This document shows, piece after piece, positions 13,797 to 21,489 of a stretch of 27,691 nucleotides of DNA (its first letter is position 1; the number at the start of each line of letters is the position of its first letter). This DNA is from an uncultured Alphaproteobacteria bacterium. Lineage in GTDB: Bacteria; Pseudomonadota; Alphaproteobacteria; RF32; CAG-239. Both the position numbers and the translations under genes were made by a program. The stretch spans positions 1 to 27,691 of the forward strand of contig CAKQUE010000015.1 in the NCBI GenBank assembly GCA_934277435.1, read 5' to 3'. The notes under the pieces were generated by a model. The model saw only the letters and a list, made by a program, of their open reading frames with translations, was not told the DNA's origin and made no database searches.

Positions 13797-14882
13797 TTAT
13801 ATTTTATCAACTTCGCCGACATACATACCGATGGCGTGTGCTGCTTTAACATAATCGCTGTGCGCGTCCAAACCGGTGGTGCCGGCGGCAACAACTTCGT
13901 CTAAAGTGAATGATGTGATTTTGCCGTTGCTCAAAGATACCATACGGTCGGTATGTCCTTCTGCCAACAAGCGAACGGCTTCGGCACCCAATACTACGGC
14001 TAAGGTGCGGTCAAATGAAGTCGGATTGCCGGAACGCTGAACGTGTCCTAATTTGGTAACGCGGGTTTGAAAACCTTTGTAGTTGGCGTTGATTAAACTG
14101 CTCAAATAATCGCCGATACCGCCGTTGATTTTTTCACCGACCATATTTACTGCACTGGTAACAGCTTCGCCTTTTTCGGTTTTAACGCCTTCGGAAACTA
14201 CAATCAAAGCGCTGGTGCGCCCGCTGGCTTTTACTGCTTCCAGCTTTTTAACAATACCGTCCAAAGTATATGGAATTTCCGGCACCAGGCAAATATCGGC
14301 AAAACCGGCAATGGCAGAATGCATGGCTAAGTGTCCGGCGTCGCGTCCCATAACTTCCAAAATCAGTGCGCGGTGATGTGAACGTGCTGTTGTCATCAAA
14401 TCGTCCAAAGCATTGGTGCAAACTTGACAAGCTGTGTTGAAACCAACTGAAAATTCTGTCAGTGGAGTATCGTTATCAATAGTCTTTGGAATACCAATCA
14501 TTTTTACGCCGGCCATTTTGCAATATGCACTGACAATATTCATACTTCCGTCACCGCCAACAACCACAACAGCATCCAAACCCAATTCGCGAACGCCTTC
14601 GCCAAAGCGCTGAGCCAAAACTTCTTGCGATTCTTTTACGCCGGTATTGAGCGAGCCTAAATATGAACCAGCCATTCTTGGCCACGGAGAACTGCTAAAG
14701 TTTTCTTCAGTCAAAATTTCATACGAAAGCGGACGATTGGTTAAGCCGTCAGTACCATCATGAATACCGTAAACTTCCCAGCCTTGCTTTGTGGCAGCGT
14801 TTACTACGGCCATAATAACAGCATTAAGTCCGGCGCAGTCACCGCCGCTGGTTAAAATACCAATTTTTTTGATGTCGTTCAT
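13797..14882 (-). CDS. pfkA: 6-phosphofructokinase, PKTIDND type
   Basis: Phosphorylates fructose 6-phosphate to the 1,6-bisphosphate in glycolysis. Using ATG 14882 (SD GGAGT, 9 nt upstream) the protein has 361 residues. A frame extension to 14966 lacks an SD and would add non-conserved residues. Motifs are GILTSGGDCAGLNA (8-21), GGDGS (109-113) and PKTIDND (132-138, catalytic Asp), and later EVMGRDAGHLA. The combination GGDGS with Lys in PKTIDND is that of the mixed-substrate (group III) clade. Gly in GGDGS favours ATP, while Lys in PKTIDND is shared with pyrophosphate-dependent enzymes. The phosphoryl donor is therefore uncertain, which is of interest beside a pyrophosphatase-carrying genome. 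Confidence 0.93.
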   Translation of the reverse strand: MNDIKKIGILTSGGDCAGLNAVIMAVVNAATKQGWEVYGIHDGTDGLTNRPLSYEILTEENFSSSPWPRMAGSYLGSLNTGVKESQEVLAQRFGEGVRELGLDAVVVVGGDGSMNIVSAYCKMAGVKMIGIPKTIDNDTPLTEFSVGFNTACQVCTNALDDLMTTARSHHRALILEVMGRDAGHLAMHSAIAGFADICLVPEIPYTLDGIVKKLEAVKASGRTSALIVVSEGVKTEKGEAVTSAVNMVGEKINGGIGDYLSSLINANYKGFQTRVTKLGHVQRSGNPTSFDRTLAVVLGAEAVRLLAEGHTDRMVSLSNGKITSFTLDEVVAAGTTGLDAHSDYVKAAHAIGMYVGEVDKI

Positions 14883-14907
14883 TCTATAAAAACTCCATTT
14901 AAAATTA

Positions 14908-14936
14908 TTGCAATCAGTCAAAAAATAATGTATACT
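14908..14936 (+). promoter_or_regulatory. Promoter of the YdcH-like gene
   Basis: TTGCAA (14908-14913) and TATACT (14931-14936) are separated by 17 bp. The transcript would have a leader of about 70 nt with an AAAATCCA/TGGATTTT hairpin at 14956-14979 before the SD. Confidence 0.6.
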
Positions 14937-15014
14937 CTTTACAACTTTGAACGAAAAAATCCACAAAAAAATGGATTTTGTTACAAGAAAATTGCAGAAA
15001 GGATTATTTTACTG

Positions 15015-15227
15015 ATGATAGGTAATGATAAAACGGCTAAACTTCAACTGTTGTTGTGTGAGCTGAAGCTTGAGCAAAGACATGTTAATACCGATATGTC
15101 AAGATTGCTTAAACAAGGTAAAACCGTTGATTTTTATCAGGCAAAACAGTTGGCTGGGCAAAAAGTCGGATTGGCAAAAAAAATCAGTAAAGTAGAAAAT
15201 TCTATAAACCCAAATATTATAGCCTAA
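15015..15227 (+). CDS. YdcH-like (DUF465) small coiled-coil protein
   Basis: A 70-residue helical protein. ELKLEQRHVNTDMSRLLKQG followed by QAKQLAGQKVGLAKKISKVENSI matches the spacing of the YdcH/DUF465 family (H-x3-D-x2-I/M, a gap, then LKK-K-LxLKDxI), common in alphaproteobacteria. Function is unknown. I chose ATG 15015 because an AGAAAGGA SD lies about 11 nt upstream; the frame opens further at 14928 but covers the leader hairpin. It is divergent from pfkA and followed by a terminator. Confidence 0.68.
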   Translation: MIGNDKTAKLQLLLCELKLEQRHVNTDMSRLLKQGKTVDFYQAKQLAGQKVGLAKKISKVENSINPNIIA

Positions 15228-15529
15228 TTCAATTTTTTTGATAAAATTATATGGCTCGCTGTTTGGCGAGCTTTATTGTTATGTTTGACAAAAATAAAAA
15301 ATATGGTATTCTTAAATTGCTTTATAAAGAATTGTGTAAAATTATTAGGATATAAATTGTTGGTTGGCGAGTTTTGCTCATATAACTGATTAACTTTGTC
15401 TGAATGTTTGAAAATTTTGCGTAAGGCGTTGTTTCTCGGCTAAAATAGTTTTTACCGAAATCTCTGAAACAGCTTATAAATTTATTCACGATGACATGGG
15501 AGATTATGTTGTCAAAAATCTTTTTCATT
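15228..15529. other. 302-bp intergenic region with terminator and tandem promoters
   Basis: After the YdcH-like terminator, a TTGACA (15285-15290), 16 bp, TATTCT (15307-15312) promoter appears. It is followed by a weaker TTGCGT, 18 bp, TAAAAT pair (15417-15446) nearer the gene at 15530. The implied leader is 80 to 210 nt. I see no gene in the region. An antisense open frame from 15651 lacks any start signal. Confidence 0.5.
15254..15280 (+). terminator. Terminator of the YdcH-like gene
   Basis: GCTCGC (15254-15259) pairs with GCGAGC (15266-15271), followed by a T-rich run. Confidence 0.75.
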
Positions 15530-16690
15530 ATGGAGAATTTTGTTTCAAAAGCTGGTGCCTTTTGTAAAAATGTGGGTACACTCTTGTGGATGGCTCTGTC
15601 CGGTGTTCTGCTCATTGCTTTCTCGGCGCTTATTGCCTGCGGATTTGTCATAACGGCATTGATAGCTACTCCGGTGGCTGTTATTGAAGCGCTGCTGATG
15701 GTTGTTTGGGCTTATGCTTTTCCTGTTTCTGCCGCCAAATGCTGGAGTAGATGGCAAAATAGACGTGGTTGTAAAGATATGGGAGATGCAATACTCTTCT
15801 ATTTTTACAATTATAAGTTTGAGTGGCATTATCCGGTGGCAAGAGAAGTCTTTATGTTTCTGACATCTTGGATAAAATCTGCTAAATTCAAGTTTAATCC
15901 GTATTTTGTGGAAGAAACAGAACCGTATATTTGGCCTGCTGAAAATCAGATTCGCTGGTATGAAGATTTGCATAAAGGGGATAAAAATGCTCTGTATAAG
16001 CTGTCTTCAGGCGCATTTATGAAAATGTGGAATAATCACAATGCTGAATACAATCTGAAACAGTTTAGTCTTATGAAAAGCAAGCTTCCGGAGGAGGCTA
16101 TGTTTGATATTTTTGAGTATATACTGCAATATGAAACAGTTAAGTGGCAGCTTGTATATGATTGGTTTATGAGCCAGTGCCGCTCTGCTAAAGTTGTGCA
16201 TAAGCTGATTGCTGTGGCTATGATGTATGGAAAAGCCCATTTGGCAGCTGAGATTGCAGAAGCAGTTGTGCTTAAAAACGGATTGCCTCAGGCTGTAATT
16301 GCTGATTTGCTGGCTCAAAAAGATAATGAGGTTGCTCGTCGTCTTATTGCTGCTAACACAAACTATGAGTACATAGTGATGTTGAAATCGGCAAATTGCT
16401 ATTTGGCGAGCCTTCTTAGCAGTTGCAAAAAACTCAATCTGGAGTTTGATGGTTTTGATTCTGTTGTTGAGATGTATCTCAATGAAACAACTTATAAAAC
16501 CTATCATGGCTGCGGATATCATCTGAAAGCTGAAACTGTTAAAAAGATGTTGTCTTCGGACAATATGTCTCTTTCTTTTTTAAAGGAGATTGTAGACAAT
16601 GAACCGATGTTCAAGGATTTGGCTTCTTTGGACGAAGAAATTAAGACACTTCTGAAATCCAAGATGAAGTATGTATCTAAACTCATCTAA
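15530..16690 (+). CDS. Membrane-anchored helical-repeat protein, unknown function
   Basis: 386 residues from ATG 15530. In-frame ATGs at 15491 and 15506 are possible. I favour 15530 because sibling SD-less genes also begin MEN/MDN after an A/T leader. Two adjacent membrane segments (about residues 16-40 and 42-65) precede a basic stretch (KCWSRWQNRRGCK). About 310 predominantly helical residues follow and look like an alpha-solenoid with 30-35-residue units. One unit (QAVIADLLAQKDNEVARRL) resembles a stretch in the protein at 17608. No known family recognised. Leucine codon choice (CTG, CTT) differs from the core genes by eye. It has its own promoter and terminator. Confidence 0.72.
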   Translation: MENFVSKAGAFCKNVGTLLWMALSGVLLIAFSALIACGFVITALIATPVAVIEALLMVVWAYAFPVSAAKCWSRWQNRRGCKDMGDAILFYFYNYKFEWHYPVAREVFMFLTSWIKSAKFKFNPYFVEETEPYIWPAENQIRWYEDLHKGDKNALYKLSSGAFMKMWNNHNAEYNLKQFSLMKSKLPEEAMFDIFEYILQYETVKWQLVYDWFMSQCRSAKVVHKLIAVAMMYGKAHLAAEIAEAVVLKNGLPQAVIADLLAQKDNEVARRLIAANTNYEYIVMLKSANCYLASLLSSCKKLNLEFDGFDSVVEMYLNETTYKTYHGCGYHLKAETVKKMLSSDNMSLSFLKEIVDNEPMFKDLASLDEEIKTLLKSKMKYVSKLI

Positions 16691-16701
16691 ACTCATCTAA
16701 C
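16680..16701 (+). repeat. Short tandem repeat at the stop codon
   Basis: AAACTCATCT, or AACTCATCTA by phase, is repeated twice with a partial third copy across the TAA stop at 16688-16690. This suggests a local duplication at the end of the gene. Confidence 0.6.
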
Positions 16702-16704
16702 TAA

Positions 16705-16749
16705 ATTAAAGCGTTGCTCTTATCAAAAGGGCGGCGCTTTAATTTTTTT
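16705..16749 (+). terminator. Terminator of the gene at 15530
   Basis: ATTAAAGCG (16705-16713) pairs with CGCTTTAAT (16735-16743), extended inward with G-U pairs, followed by T7. Confidence 0.85.
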
Positions 16750-16766
16750 GTAATGCTATTTTTTGC

Positions 16767-16795
16767 TTGAAAAATAAAAAAGTATGTGTTAAATA
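16767..16795 (+). promoter_or_regulatory. Putative rpsU promoter
   Basis: TTGAAA (16767-16772) and TAAATA (16790-16795) are 17 bp apart, about 54 bp before the GTG start. Confidence 0.45.
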
Positions 16796-16848
16796 AAGGC
16801 TAAATTTGTTGTTAAACTTTAGAAAATTTTAGAAAAGAGGTGATTTAA

Positions 16849-17055
16849 GTGGTACAAGTAACAGTTATCGGAAACGATGTAAACCAGTCTTTGAAAATCT
16901 TGAAAAAGAAAATGCAAAGAGAAGGCGATTTCCGCGAAATGAAACTGCGCCGTTGCCATGAAAAGAATTCTGAAAAGAAAGCTCGTCGTAAAGCAGAAGC
17001 TATCCGCCGTGCTCGCAAACAGATGCGCAAACGCTTAGACACCGAGGGCTTCTAG
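16849..17055 (+). CDS. rpsU: 30S ribosomal protein S21
   Basis: A protein of the small ribosomal subunit near the anti-SD region. The 68-residue product MVQVTVIGNDVNQSLKILKKKMQREG, with the arginine/lysine-rich C-terminal helix, is diagnostic of S21; MVQV is the usual alphaproteobacterial start. The start codon is GTG at 16849, preceded at 6 nt by AGAGGTGA, an extended SD. It is monocistronic: the gene has its own promoter and terminator, without the dnaG/rpoD neighbours seen in gammaproteobacteria. Confidence 0.97.
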   Translation: MVQVTVIGNDVNQSLKILKKKMQREGDFREMKLRRCHEKNSEKKARRKAEAIRRARKQMRKRLDTEGF

Positions 17056-17080
17056 TCTTTTCTGTGTTGTAGTTTATTTG

Positions 17081-17112
17081 AATCCCCGCCCGCTTGAGTG
17101 GGGATTTGTTTT
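17081..17112 (+). terminator. Terminator of rpsU
   Basis: AATCCCC (17081-17087) pairs with GGGGATT (17100-17106), followed by TGTTTTT. Confidence 0.8.
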
Positions 17113-17132
17113 TCAAACATAAGGAGATGAAA

Positions 17133-17516
17133 ATGAAAAAATTTTTGAGTTTGCTGGCTGGTATTTGTCTTTTGGCCGGTTGCAGTAGTGCCGGCGAACA
17201 AATTTCATTGGCCGGTAAAAAATTTGTTATGCAAAATTCTGAAGCCGGTACAACCGTTACTTTGGAATTTGCCGATAGTGGAAATGATTATTACGGACAA
17301 GTGGTCAACAATTATTTTGGCAGCTATAAAATATTTAACGATAAAATAACTTTTAGCGCCGGCGGAACAACTATGATGATGGGGCCGCGTGAGGAAATGG
17401 AAGCCGAAGGACGCTATTTTGCCGACTTGGATAAAGTTAGAAATTTTACTTTGCAGAATGACATATTGACCTTGATTACTTCTGATGGCAAAGCTTTGAC
17501 ATTTGAAGAAAAATAA
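17133..17516 (+). CDS. META-domain (HslJ-like) lipoprotein
   Basis: A 127-residue lipoprotein. The signal peptide MKKFLSLLAGICLLAGC has lipobox LAGC, and the mature part is a META/HslJ-like domain: ISLAGKKFVMQNSEAGTTVTLEFADSG, then FGSYKIFNDKITFSAGGTTMMMGPREEMEAEGRYFADL, ending LTLITSDGKALTFEEK. The T-MMM-E...Y...L-V...L-L...G..L-F order matches the family. The usual GCN is replaced by VNN. ATG 17133 is chosen since AAGGAG ends 6 nt upstream; ATG 17127 touches the SD. Its role may be in envelope stress; the family function is poorly known. Confidence 0.82.
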   Translation: MKKFLSLLAGICLLAGCSSAGEQISLAGKKFVMQNSEAGTTVTLEFADSGNDYYGQVVNNYFGSYKIFNDKITFSAGGTTMMMGPREEMEAEGRYFADLDKVRNFTLQNDILTLITSDGKALTFEEK

Positions 17517-17525
17517 GAATGAGGT

Positions 17526-17561
17526 AAAAATGATTTTATTTGACAGATAAAATCATTTTTT
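17526..17561 (+). terminator. Terminator of the META lipoprotein gene, overlapping the next promoter
   Basis: A perfect 14-bp inverted repeat (17526-17539 with 17547-17560) runs into T6. Its 7-nt loop is TTGACAG, so the loop DNA is the -35 element of the promoter for the gene at 17608. Confidence 0.85.
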
Positions 17562-17568
17562 GTATATC
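17540..17568 (+). promoter_or_regulatory. Near-consensus promoter for the gene at 17608
   Basis: A perfect TTGACA (17540-17545) and TATATC (17563-17568) are separated by 17 bp. The -35 sits in the loop of the upstream gene's terminator. Confidence 0.7.
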
Positions 17569-17607
17569 TTATGCAATAACTTAATTTTTAATTTAATATT
17601 ATTGCGT

Positions 17608-18033
17608 ATGGATAATTTAACTCCGCTAGAAGCGTATGTATTGGCTCGGAAAGGTTCATTTCCGGCAATATGTTCTGTAATACAATCGTTTAGCTATCCG
17701 TCTCAAGACGAAGATGCTTGCTATTTTCCTTCCGAGGCGTTTGTTGCTGCATTGCTTGCTAAGCAAGATAATAGAATCTGTCGGCTTTTGTCAAAAAGCA
17801 CTTTAAGAGGTTATGTTTTTAAGGTCGCTATTTATACGAAAAATAAAGCCTACATAGAAAAGTATTTTGATAAAGCGGATTTCTATTTGAATGGAAAACA
17901 GATAATTGCTCTATTTGAACTAGGTTGTAAGAATATTGCAGAAGAATTTTTGCGCATTTTTGGTTTTATGTCAAGGTATGACGACGAATTTTTGAAATAT
18001 CTTCGCAGTCATAATTATAATTACAACTTCTAA
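17608..18033 (+). CDS. Helical-repeat protein, unknown function
   Basis: 141 residues from ATG 17608; the frame opens upstream but only over the promoter leader. It is soluble and mostly helical, with 30-33-residue units resembling an alpha-solenoid (ankyrin-like but without the ankyrin consensus). EAFVAALLAKQDNRICRLL (about residues 42-61) resembles QAVIADLLAQKDNEVARRL in the protein at 15530, suggesting a shared fold or paralogy. There is no SD. The leader contains AATTTAATATTATTG, identical to the leader of the gene at 25104, and AACTTAATTTTTA, shared with the gene at 12672. Monocistronic. No known family recognised. Confidence 0.65.
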   Translation: MDNLTPLEAYVLARKGSFPAICSVIQSFSYPSQDEDACYFPSEAFVAALLAKQDNRICRLLSKSTLRGYVFKVAIYTKNKAYIEKYFDKADFYLNGKQIIALFELGCKNIAEEFLRIFGFMSRYDDEFLKYLRSHNYNYNF

Positions 18034-18050
18034 AGCGATTTTGTTTGTAA

Positions 18051-18084
18051 AAAACAGCAGATGTAAAAACTGCTGTTTTTTTTT
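18051..18084 (+). terminator. Terminator of the gene at 17608
   Basis: AAAACAGCAG (18051-18060) pairs with CTGCTGTTTT (18070-18079), followed by a T-run. Confidence 0.9.
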
Positions 18085-18123
18085 CTTTAAAAATTCATTT
18101 ATCATAATGAGTATAAATAGTGC

Positions 18124-18152
18124 TTGCAAAGCGGCGGCTAATTGTCTATAAC
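18124..18152 (+). promoter_or_regulatory. Putative ychF promoter
   Basis: TTGCAA (18124-18129) and TATAAC (18147-18152) are 17 bp apart, 42 bp before the ychF ATG. Confidence 0.6.
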
Positions 18153-18194
18153 AAATAAAATTTTAAGAAATACAGCCCGTTAGGAGTTTTGATT

Positions 18195-19304
18195 ATGGGA
18201 TTTAACTGTGGTATCGTTGGTTTGCCGAATGTTGGCAAGTCTACGCTTTTTAACGCTTTAACACAAACAATTGCCGCTCAGGCTGCGAATTTTCCGTTTT
18301 GCACAATTGAGCCAAACACCGGTCGTGTCGCTGTTCCGGATAAACGTTTGGATAAATTGGTTGAAATGGTTCAGCCTAAAAATGTGGTGCCGACACAATT
18401 GGAGTTTGTGGATATTGCTGGTTTGGTAAAAGGCGCGTCAAAGGGCGAGGGCTTGGGAAATCAGTTTTTGGCCAATATTCGTGAAACAGACGCTGTAATC
18501 CACGTTTTGCGCTGTTTTGAAAATGATAATATCACCCACGTTGAGGGTACTGTTGATCCGGTGCGTGATGCGGATATTGTAAAAACAGAATTGATGATTG
18601 CTGATTTGGATTCGTTGCAAAAAAGAATTGACCAGCTGCGTAAAAAAGCCACGGCCGGAGATAAGGACGCCGCTGTAAACGTGCGGGTTATAGAGCCGAT
18701 TATTGCCGCTTTACAGGCTGGCAAGCCGGCTCGTTCTGCTGCTCCGGATGCTCAGGATAAAGAAGCGGTAAAGTGCTATAAAATGCTGCAGCTGCTGACA
18801 TCTAAGCCTGTTTTGTATGTTTGCAATGTTGATGAGGATTCGGCGGCAACAGGTAATGAATTTTCAAAAGCTGTGCAGGAAATGGCAGCTGACGAAGGCG
18901 CTGAGTCGGTTATTATTTCTGCCGAAATTGAGTCGGAAGTGGCACAACTGGAATCTGAAAGTGAAAAACAAGAATTTTTGAGCGCTTTGGGCTTGGAAGA
19001 AACCGGCTTGGCAAAAATTATTCGCGCCGGCTACAATCTTTTGGGTTTGCAAACCTATTTTACGGCCGGACCAAAAGAAGTTCGCGCTTGGACTTTTGTT
19101 AAAGGAATGAAAGCTCCGCAATGCGCCGGAATTATTCATACCGATTTTGAACGTGGTTTTATTCGCGCCGAAACAATTTCTTATGATGATTATGTGAAAT
19201 TCGGCGGTGAGCAAGGCTGTAAAGACGCCGGAAAAATGCGTTCCGAAGGCAAGGATTATGTTGTGCAAGACGGCGATTTGATGAATTTCTTGTTTAATGT
19301 TTAA
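18195..19304 (+). CDS. ychF: Ribosome-binding ATPase/GTPase YchF (EngD, Ola1 family)
   Basis: An Obg-family P-loop protein that binds ribosomes and prefers ATP. 369 residues from ATG 18195, chosen because TAGGAG lies 8 nt upstream. P-loop GLPNVGKST is at residues 8-16 and G3 DIAGLVKGASKGEGLGNQFL at about 74-93. The NVDE motif follows in the nucleotide-binding part, and the C-terminal TGS-like domain contains TYFTAGPKEVRAWTF and GIIHTDFERGFIRAE. Length and motifs are normal for the family. It lies upstream of ligA, which has its own promoter. Confidence 0.96.
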   Translation: MGFNCGIVGLPNVGKSTLFNALTQTIAAQAANFPFCTIEPNTGRVAVPDKRLDKLVEMVQPKNVVPTQLEFVDIAGLVKGASKGEGLGNQFLANIRETDAVIHVLRCFENDNITHVEGTVDPVRDADIVKTELMIADLDSLQKRIDQLRKKATAGDKDAAVNVRVIEPIIAALQAGKPARSAAPDAQDKEAVKCYKMLQLLTSKPVLYVCNVDEDSAATGNEFSKAVQEMAADEGAESVIISAEIESEVAQLESESEKQEFLSALGLEETGLAKIIRAGYNLLGLQTYFTAGPKEVRAWTFVKGMKAPQCAGIIHTDFERGFIRAETISYDDYVKFGGEQGCKDAGKMRSEGKDYVVQDGDLMNFLFNV

Positions 19305-19360
19305 GTTTTGGCGGCAGCAATGCCGCTTTTTTTATAACTGTAATAAATATTCCGAAAAAA

Positions 19361-19388
19361 TTGACATTGCTTCTTTGTGTTCTATATT
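19361..19388 (+). promoter_or_regulatory. Near-consensus ligA promoter
   Basis: A perfect TTGACA (19361-19366), a 16-bp spacer and TATATT (19383-19388). The predicted start is only about 13 nt before the ATG, leaving just the SD as leader. Confidence 0.7.
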
Positions 19389-19407
19389 AAAAAGCAAAGG
19401 AGAAAAA

Positions 19408-21489
19408 ATGAAAGAACCTGCAGAATTAAGCCGTGAAGAAGCGGCGGTGGAATTGGCTTATTTGGCGGCGGAAATCGCCCGCTCGGATAATGCTTATTAT
19501 CAAAATGACGAACCGTATTTGACTGATGCCGAATATGATAGGTTGAAACACCGTAATACGGCAATTGAAAAAATCTATCCGGATTTGGTGCGTGCCGATA
19601 GTCCGTCTAAGCGTGTCGGTGCAGCGGTGCAAAGCAAGTTTAACAAAATAGAACATCGTTTTCCGATGCTGTCGCTGGCCGATGTTTTTTCGATTGAAGA
19701 AGTGGAAGATTTTGTGCAGGGCGTAAAGCGTTTTTTGAATACGGCAGAAAATATTCCTTTTATGGCGGAATTGAAAATAGATGGGTTATCTTTTGCCGCT
19801 CGCTATGAGAACGGGCGCTTCATATCGGGTGCAACTCGCGGTGACGGGGTTGTCGGTGAAGATATTACCGAAAATTTGAAGACGATTCGCCAACTTCCGT
19901 TGCAGCTGCCGGCAGGTGTTCCTGAGGTGTTGGAAGTGCGCGGCGAAGTCTATATGTCAAAAAAGGATTTTTTGGCGCTGAATGAAAAAAATGCGGCGGA
20001 AAAAAAGAAAATATTTGCTAATCCTCGTAACGCCGCTGCTGGTTCTTTGCGTCAGCTTAATCCTAAAATTACTGCCGCTCGCAAGCTGAGTATTTGGGCT
20101 TATACATGGGGAGAGGTTTCGGAACGCCAATGGCAAACACAAGAAGAATTTTTTGAAAAATTGCAGGAATGGGGTTTTCCGATAAATCCTAATAACAAAG
20201 TTTGCAATTCTATTGAGGAGATAGAGGAAAATTTTGCTGCCGTTATGGAAAAACGAGCCGATTTGCCATATGATATTGATGGTTTGGTTTATAAAGTTAA
20301 TTCCATCGAATTGCAAAACCGTTTGGGCTTTTTAACCCGTACGCCGCGTTGGGCGATAGCCCATAAATTTCCGGCAGAGCAGGCGATTACGCGCATTAAT
20401 AATATTCGCATACAGGTTGGACGCACCGGAGCTTTGACGCCGGTTGCCGATTTGGAGCCGGTAAATGTGGGCGGAGTGCTGGTTTCGCATGCTACTTTGC
20501 ACAATGAAGATGAGATAAAACGCAAAGATTTTCGCATTGGCGATATGGTGGTGATACAGCGTGCCGGAGACGTGATTCCGCAGGTTGTGGAAGTGATTTT
20601 AGATAAGCGTCCGGCGGATTCGCAACCGTATGAGTTCCCAACGGTTTGTCCGGAATGCGGTGCGCATGCCATTCGTGAAGAAAATGAGGCAATTCGCCGC
20701 TGTACCGGAGGTTTAACTTGTCCGGCACAGGCCAAAGAGCGCTTGAAGCATTTTGTGTCTAAGGAAGCGTTTGATATTGTTGGACTGGGCGATAAGGTTA
20801 TTGAAGAATTTTTTGATGAAGGTTTTTTGCATGGTCCGGCCGATATTTTTACACTTGAAGAAAGAAATCAGGCGCCGGAAGACGATTTATTCAGTCAAAA
20901 CAATCAGGCTTTGCATTTGGAAAAACGCTCTGGTTGGGGGAGATTGTCGGTTAAAAACCTTTTTGCCGCTATAAATAACCGTCGCACTATTTCGCTGCCG
21001 CGTTTTATTTATGCGTTGGGTATTCCGCAAGTTGGCGCTGCTACGGCTTTGCTGTTGGCTAAAAACTACGGAACATTTGCGGCGTTGCAGCACGATATGG
21101 AAAACCGCGAAACTGAAAAATTGGTGACGATAGATGGCATTGGCGCTTCTATGGGAACAGATATTGTCGAATTTTTCTGCGAGGCGCACAACCAAAAAAC
21201 AATTGCTGAATTGTTGAAATTTGTGACGGTGGAAGAATATGTGGCAGAAACTGTTTCGGATTCGCCACTTAACGGTAAAACCGTGGTGTTTACAGGAACT
21301 TTGGCCGGTTTGGCTAGAGCAGAAGCTAAGGCTATGGCGCAAAAATGCGGTGCTAAAGTTGCCGGTTCTGTATCAAGCCATACAGATTATGTGGTTATGG
21401 GGGACGATGCCGGCTCAAAAGCCAAAAAAGCGCAGGAACTCGGTGTAAAAATTTTAACTGAAGATGAATTTTTGGAAATGACAAAATGA
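19408..21489 (+). CDS. ligA: NAD+-dependent DNA ligase
   Basis: Seals nicks in replication and repair using NAD+. 693 residues from ATG 19408 (SD AAAGGAG). The frame opens at 19297, inside ychF, but lacks conserved residues there. It has the Ia domain (YYQNDEPYLTDAEYDRL) and the adenylation site ELKIDG with K123. The nucleotidyltransferase motifs RGEVYM and DGLVYKVN are present, with an OB fold. The zinc finger is CPECG...CTGGLTCPAQ. The helix-hairpin-helix region and a C-terminal BRCT domain (about 612-690, SPLNGKTVVFTGTLAGLARAEAK) complete it. The stop overlaps the truB start by 4 nt, implying translational coupling. Confidence 0.97.
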   Translation: MKEPAELSREEAAVELAYLAAEIARSDNAYYQNDEPYLTDAEYDRLKHRNTAIEKIYPDLVRADSPSKRVGAAVQSKFNKIEHRFPMLSLADVFSIEEVEDFVQGVKRFLNTAENIPFMAELKIDGLSFAARYENGRFISGATRGDGVVGEDITENLKTIRQLPLQLPAGVPEVLEVRGEVYMSKKDFLALNEKNAAEKKKIFANPRNAAAGSLRQLNPKITAARKLSIWAYTWGEVSERQWQTQEEFFEKLQEWGFPINPNNKVCNSIEEIEENFAAVMEKRADLPYDIDGLVYKVNSIELQNRLGFLTRTPRWAIAHKFPAEQAITRINNIRIQVGRTGALTPVADLEPVNVGGVLVSHATLHNEDEIKRKDFRIGDMVVIQRAGDVIPQVVEVILDKRPADSQPYEFPTVCPECGAHAIREENEAIRRCTGGLTCPAQAKERLKHFVSKEAFDIVGLGDKVIEEFFDEGFLHGPADIFTLEERNQAPEDDLFSQNNQALHLEKRSGWGRLSVKNLFAAINNRRTISLPRFIYALGIPQVGAATALLLAKNYGTFAALQHDMENRETEKLVTIDGIGASMGTDIVEFFCEAHNQKTIAELLKFVTVEEYVAETVSDSPLNGKTVVFTGTLAGLARAEAKAMAQKCGAKVAGSVSSHTDYVVMGDDAGSKAKKAQELGVKILTEDEFLEMTK

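Noticed and set aside
14883..14966. 28-residue N-terminal extension of phosphofructokinase
   Set aside because: The conserved start MNDIKKIGILTSGGD has an SD. The extension would cover the divergent promoter and has no family counterpart.
15322..15651. 109-codon minus-strand open frame before and across the start of the gene at 15530
   Set aside because: It is antisense to the promoter region and membrane segment of the gene at 15530, with no SD or recognisable motif.
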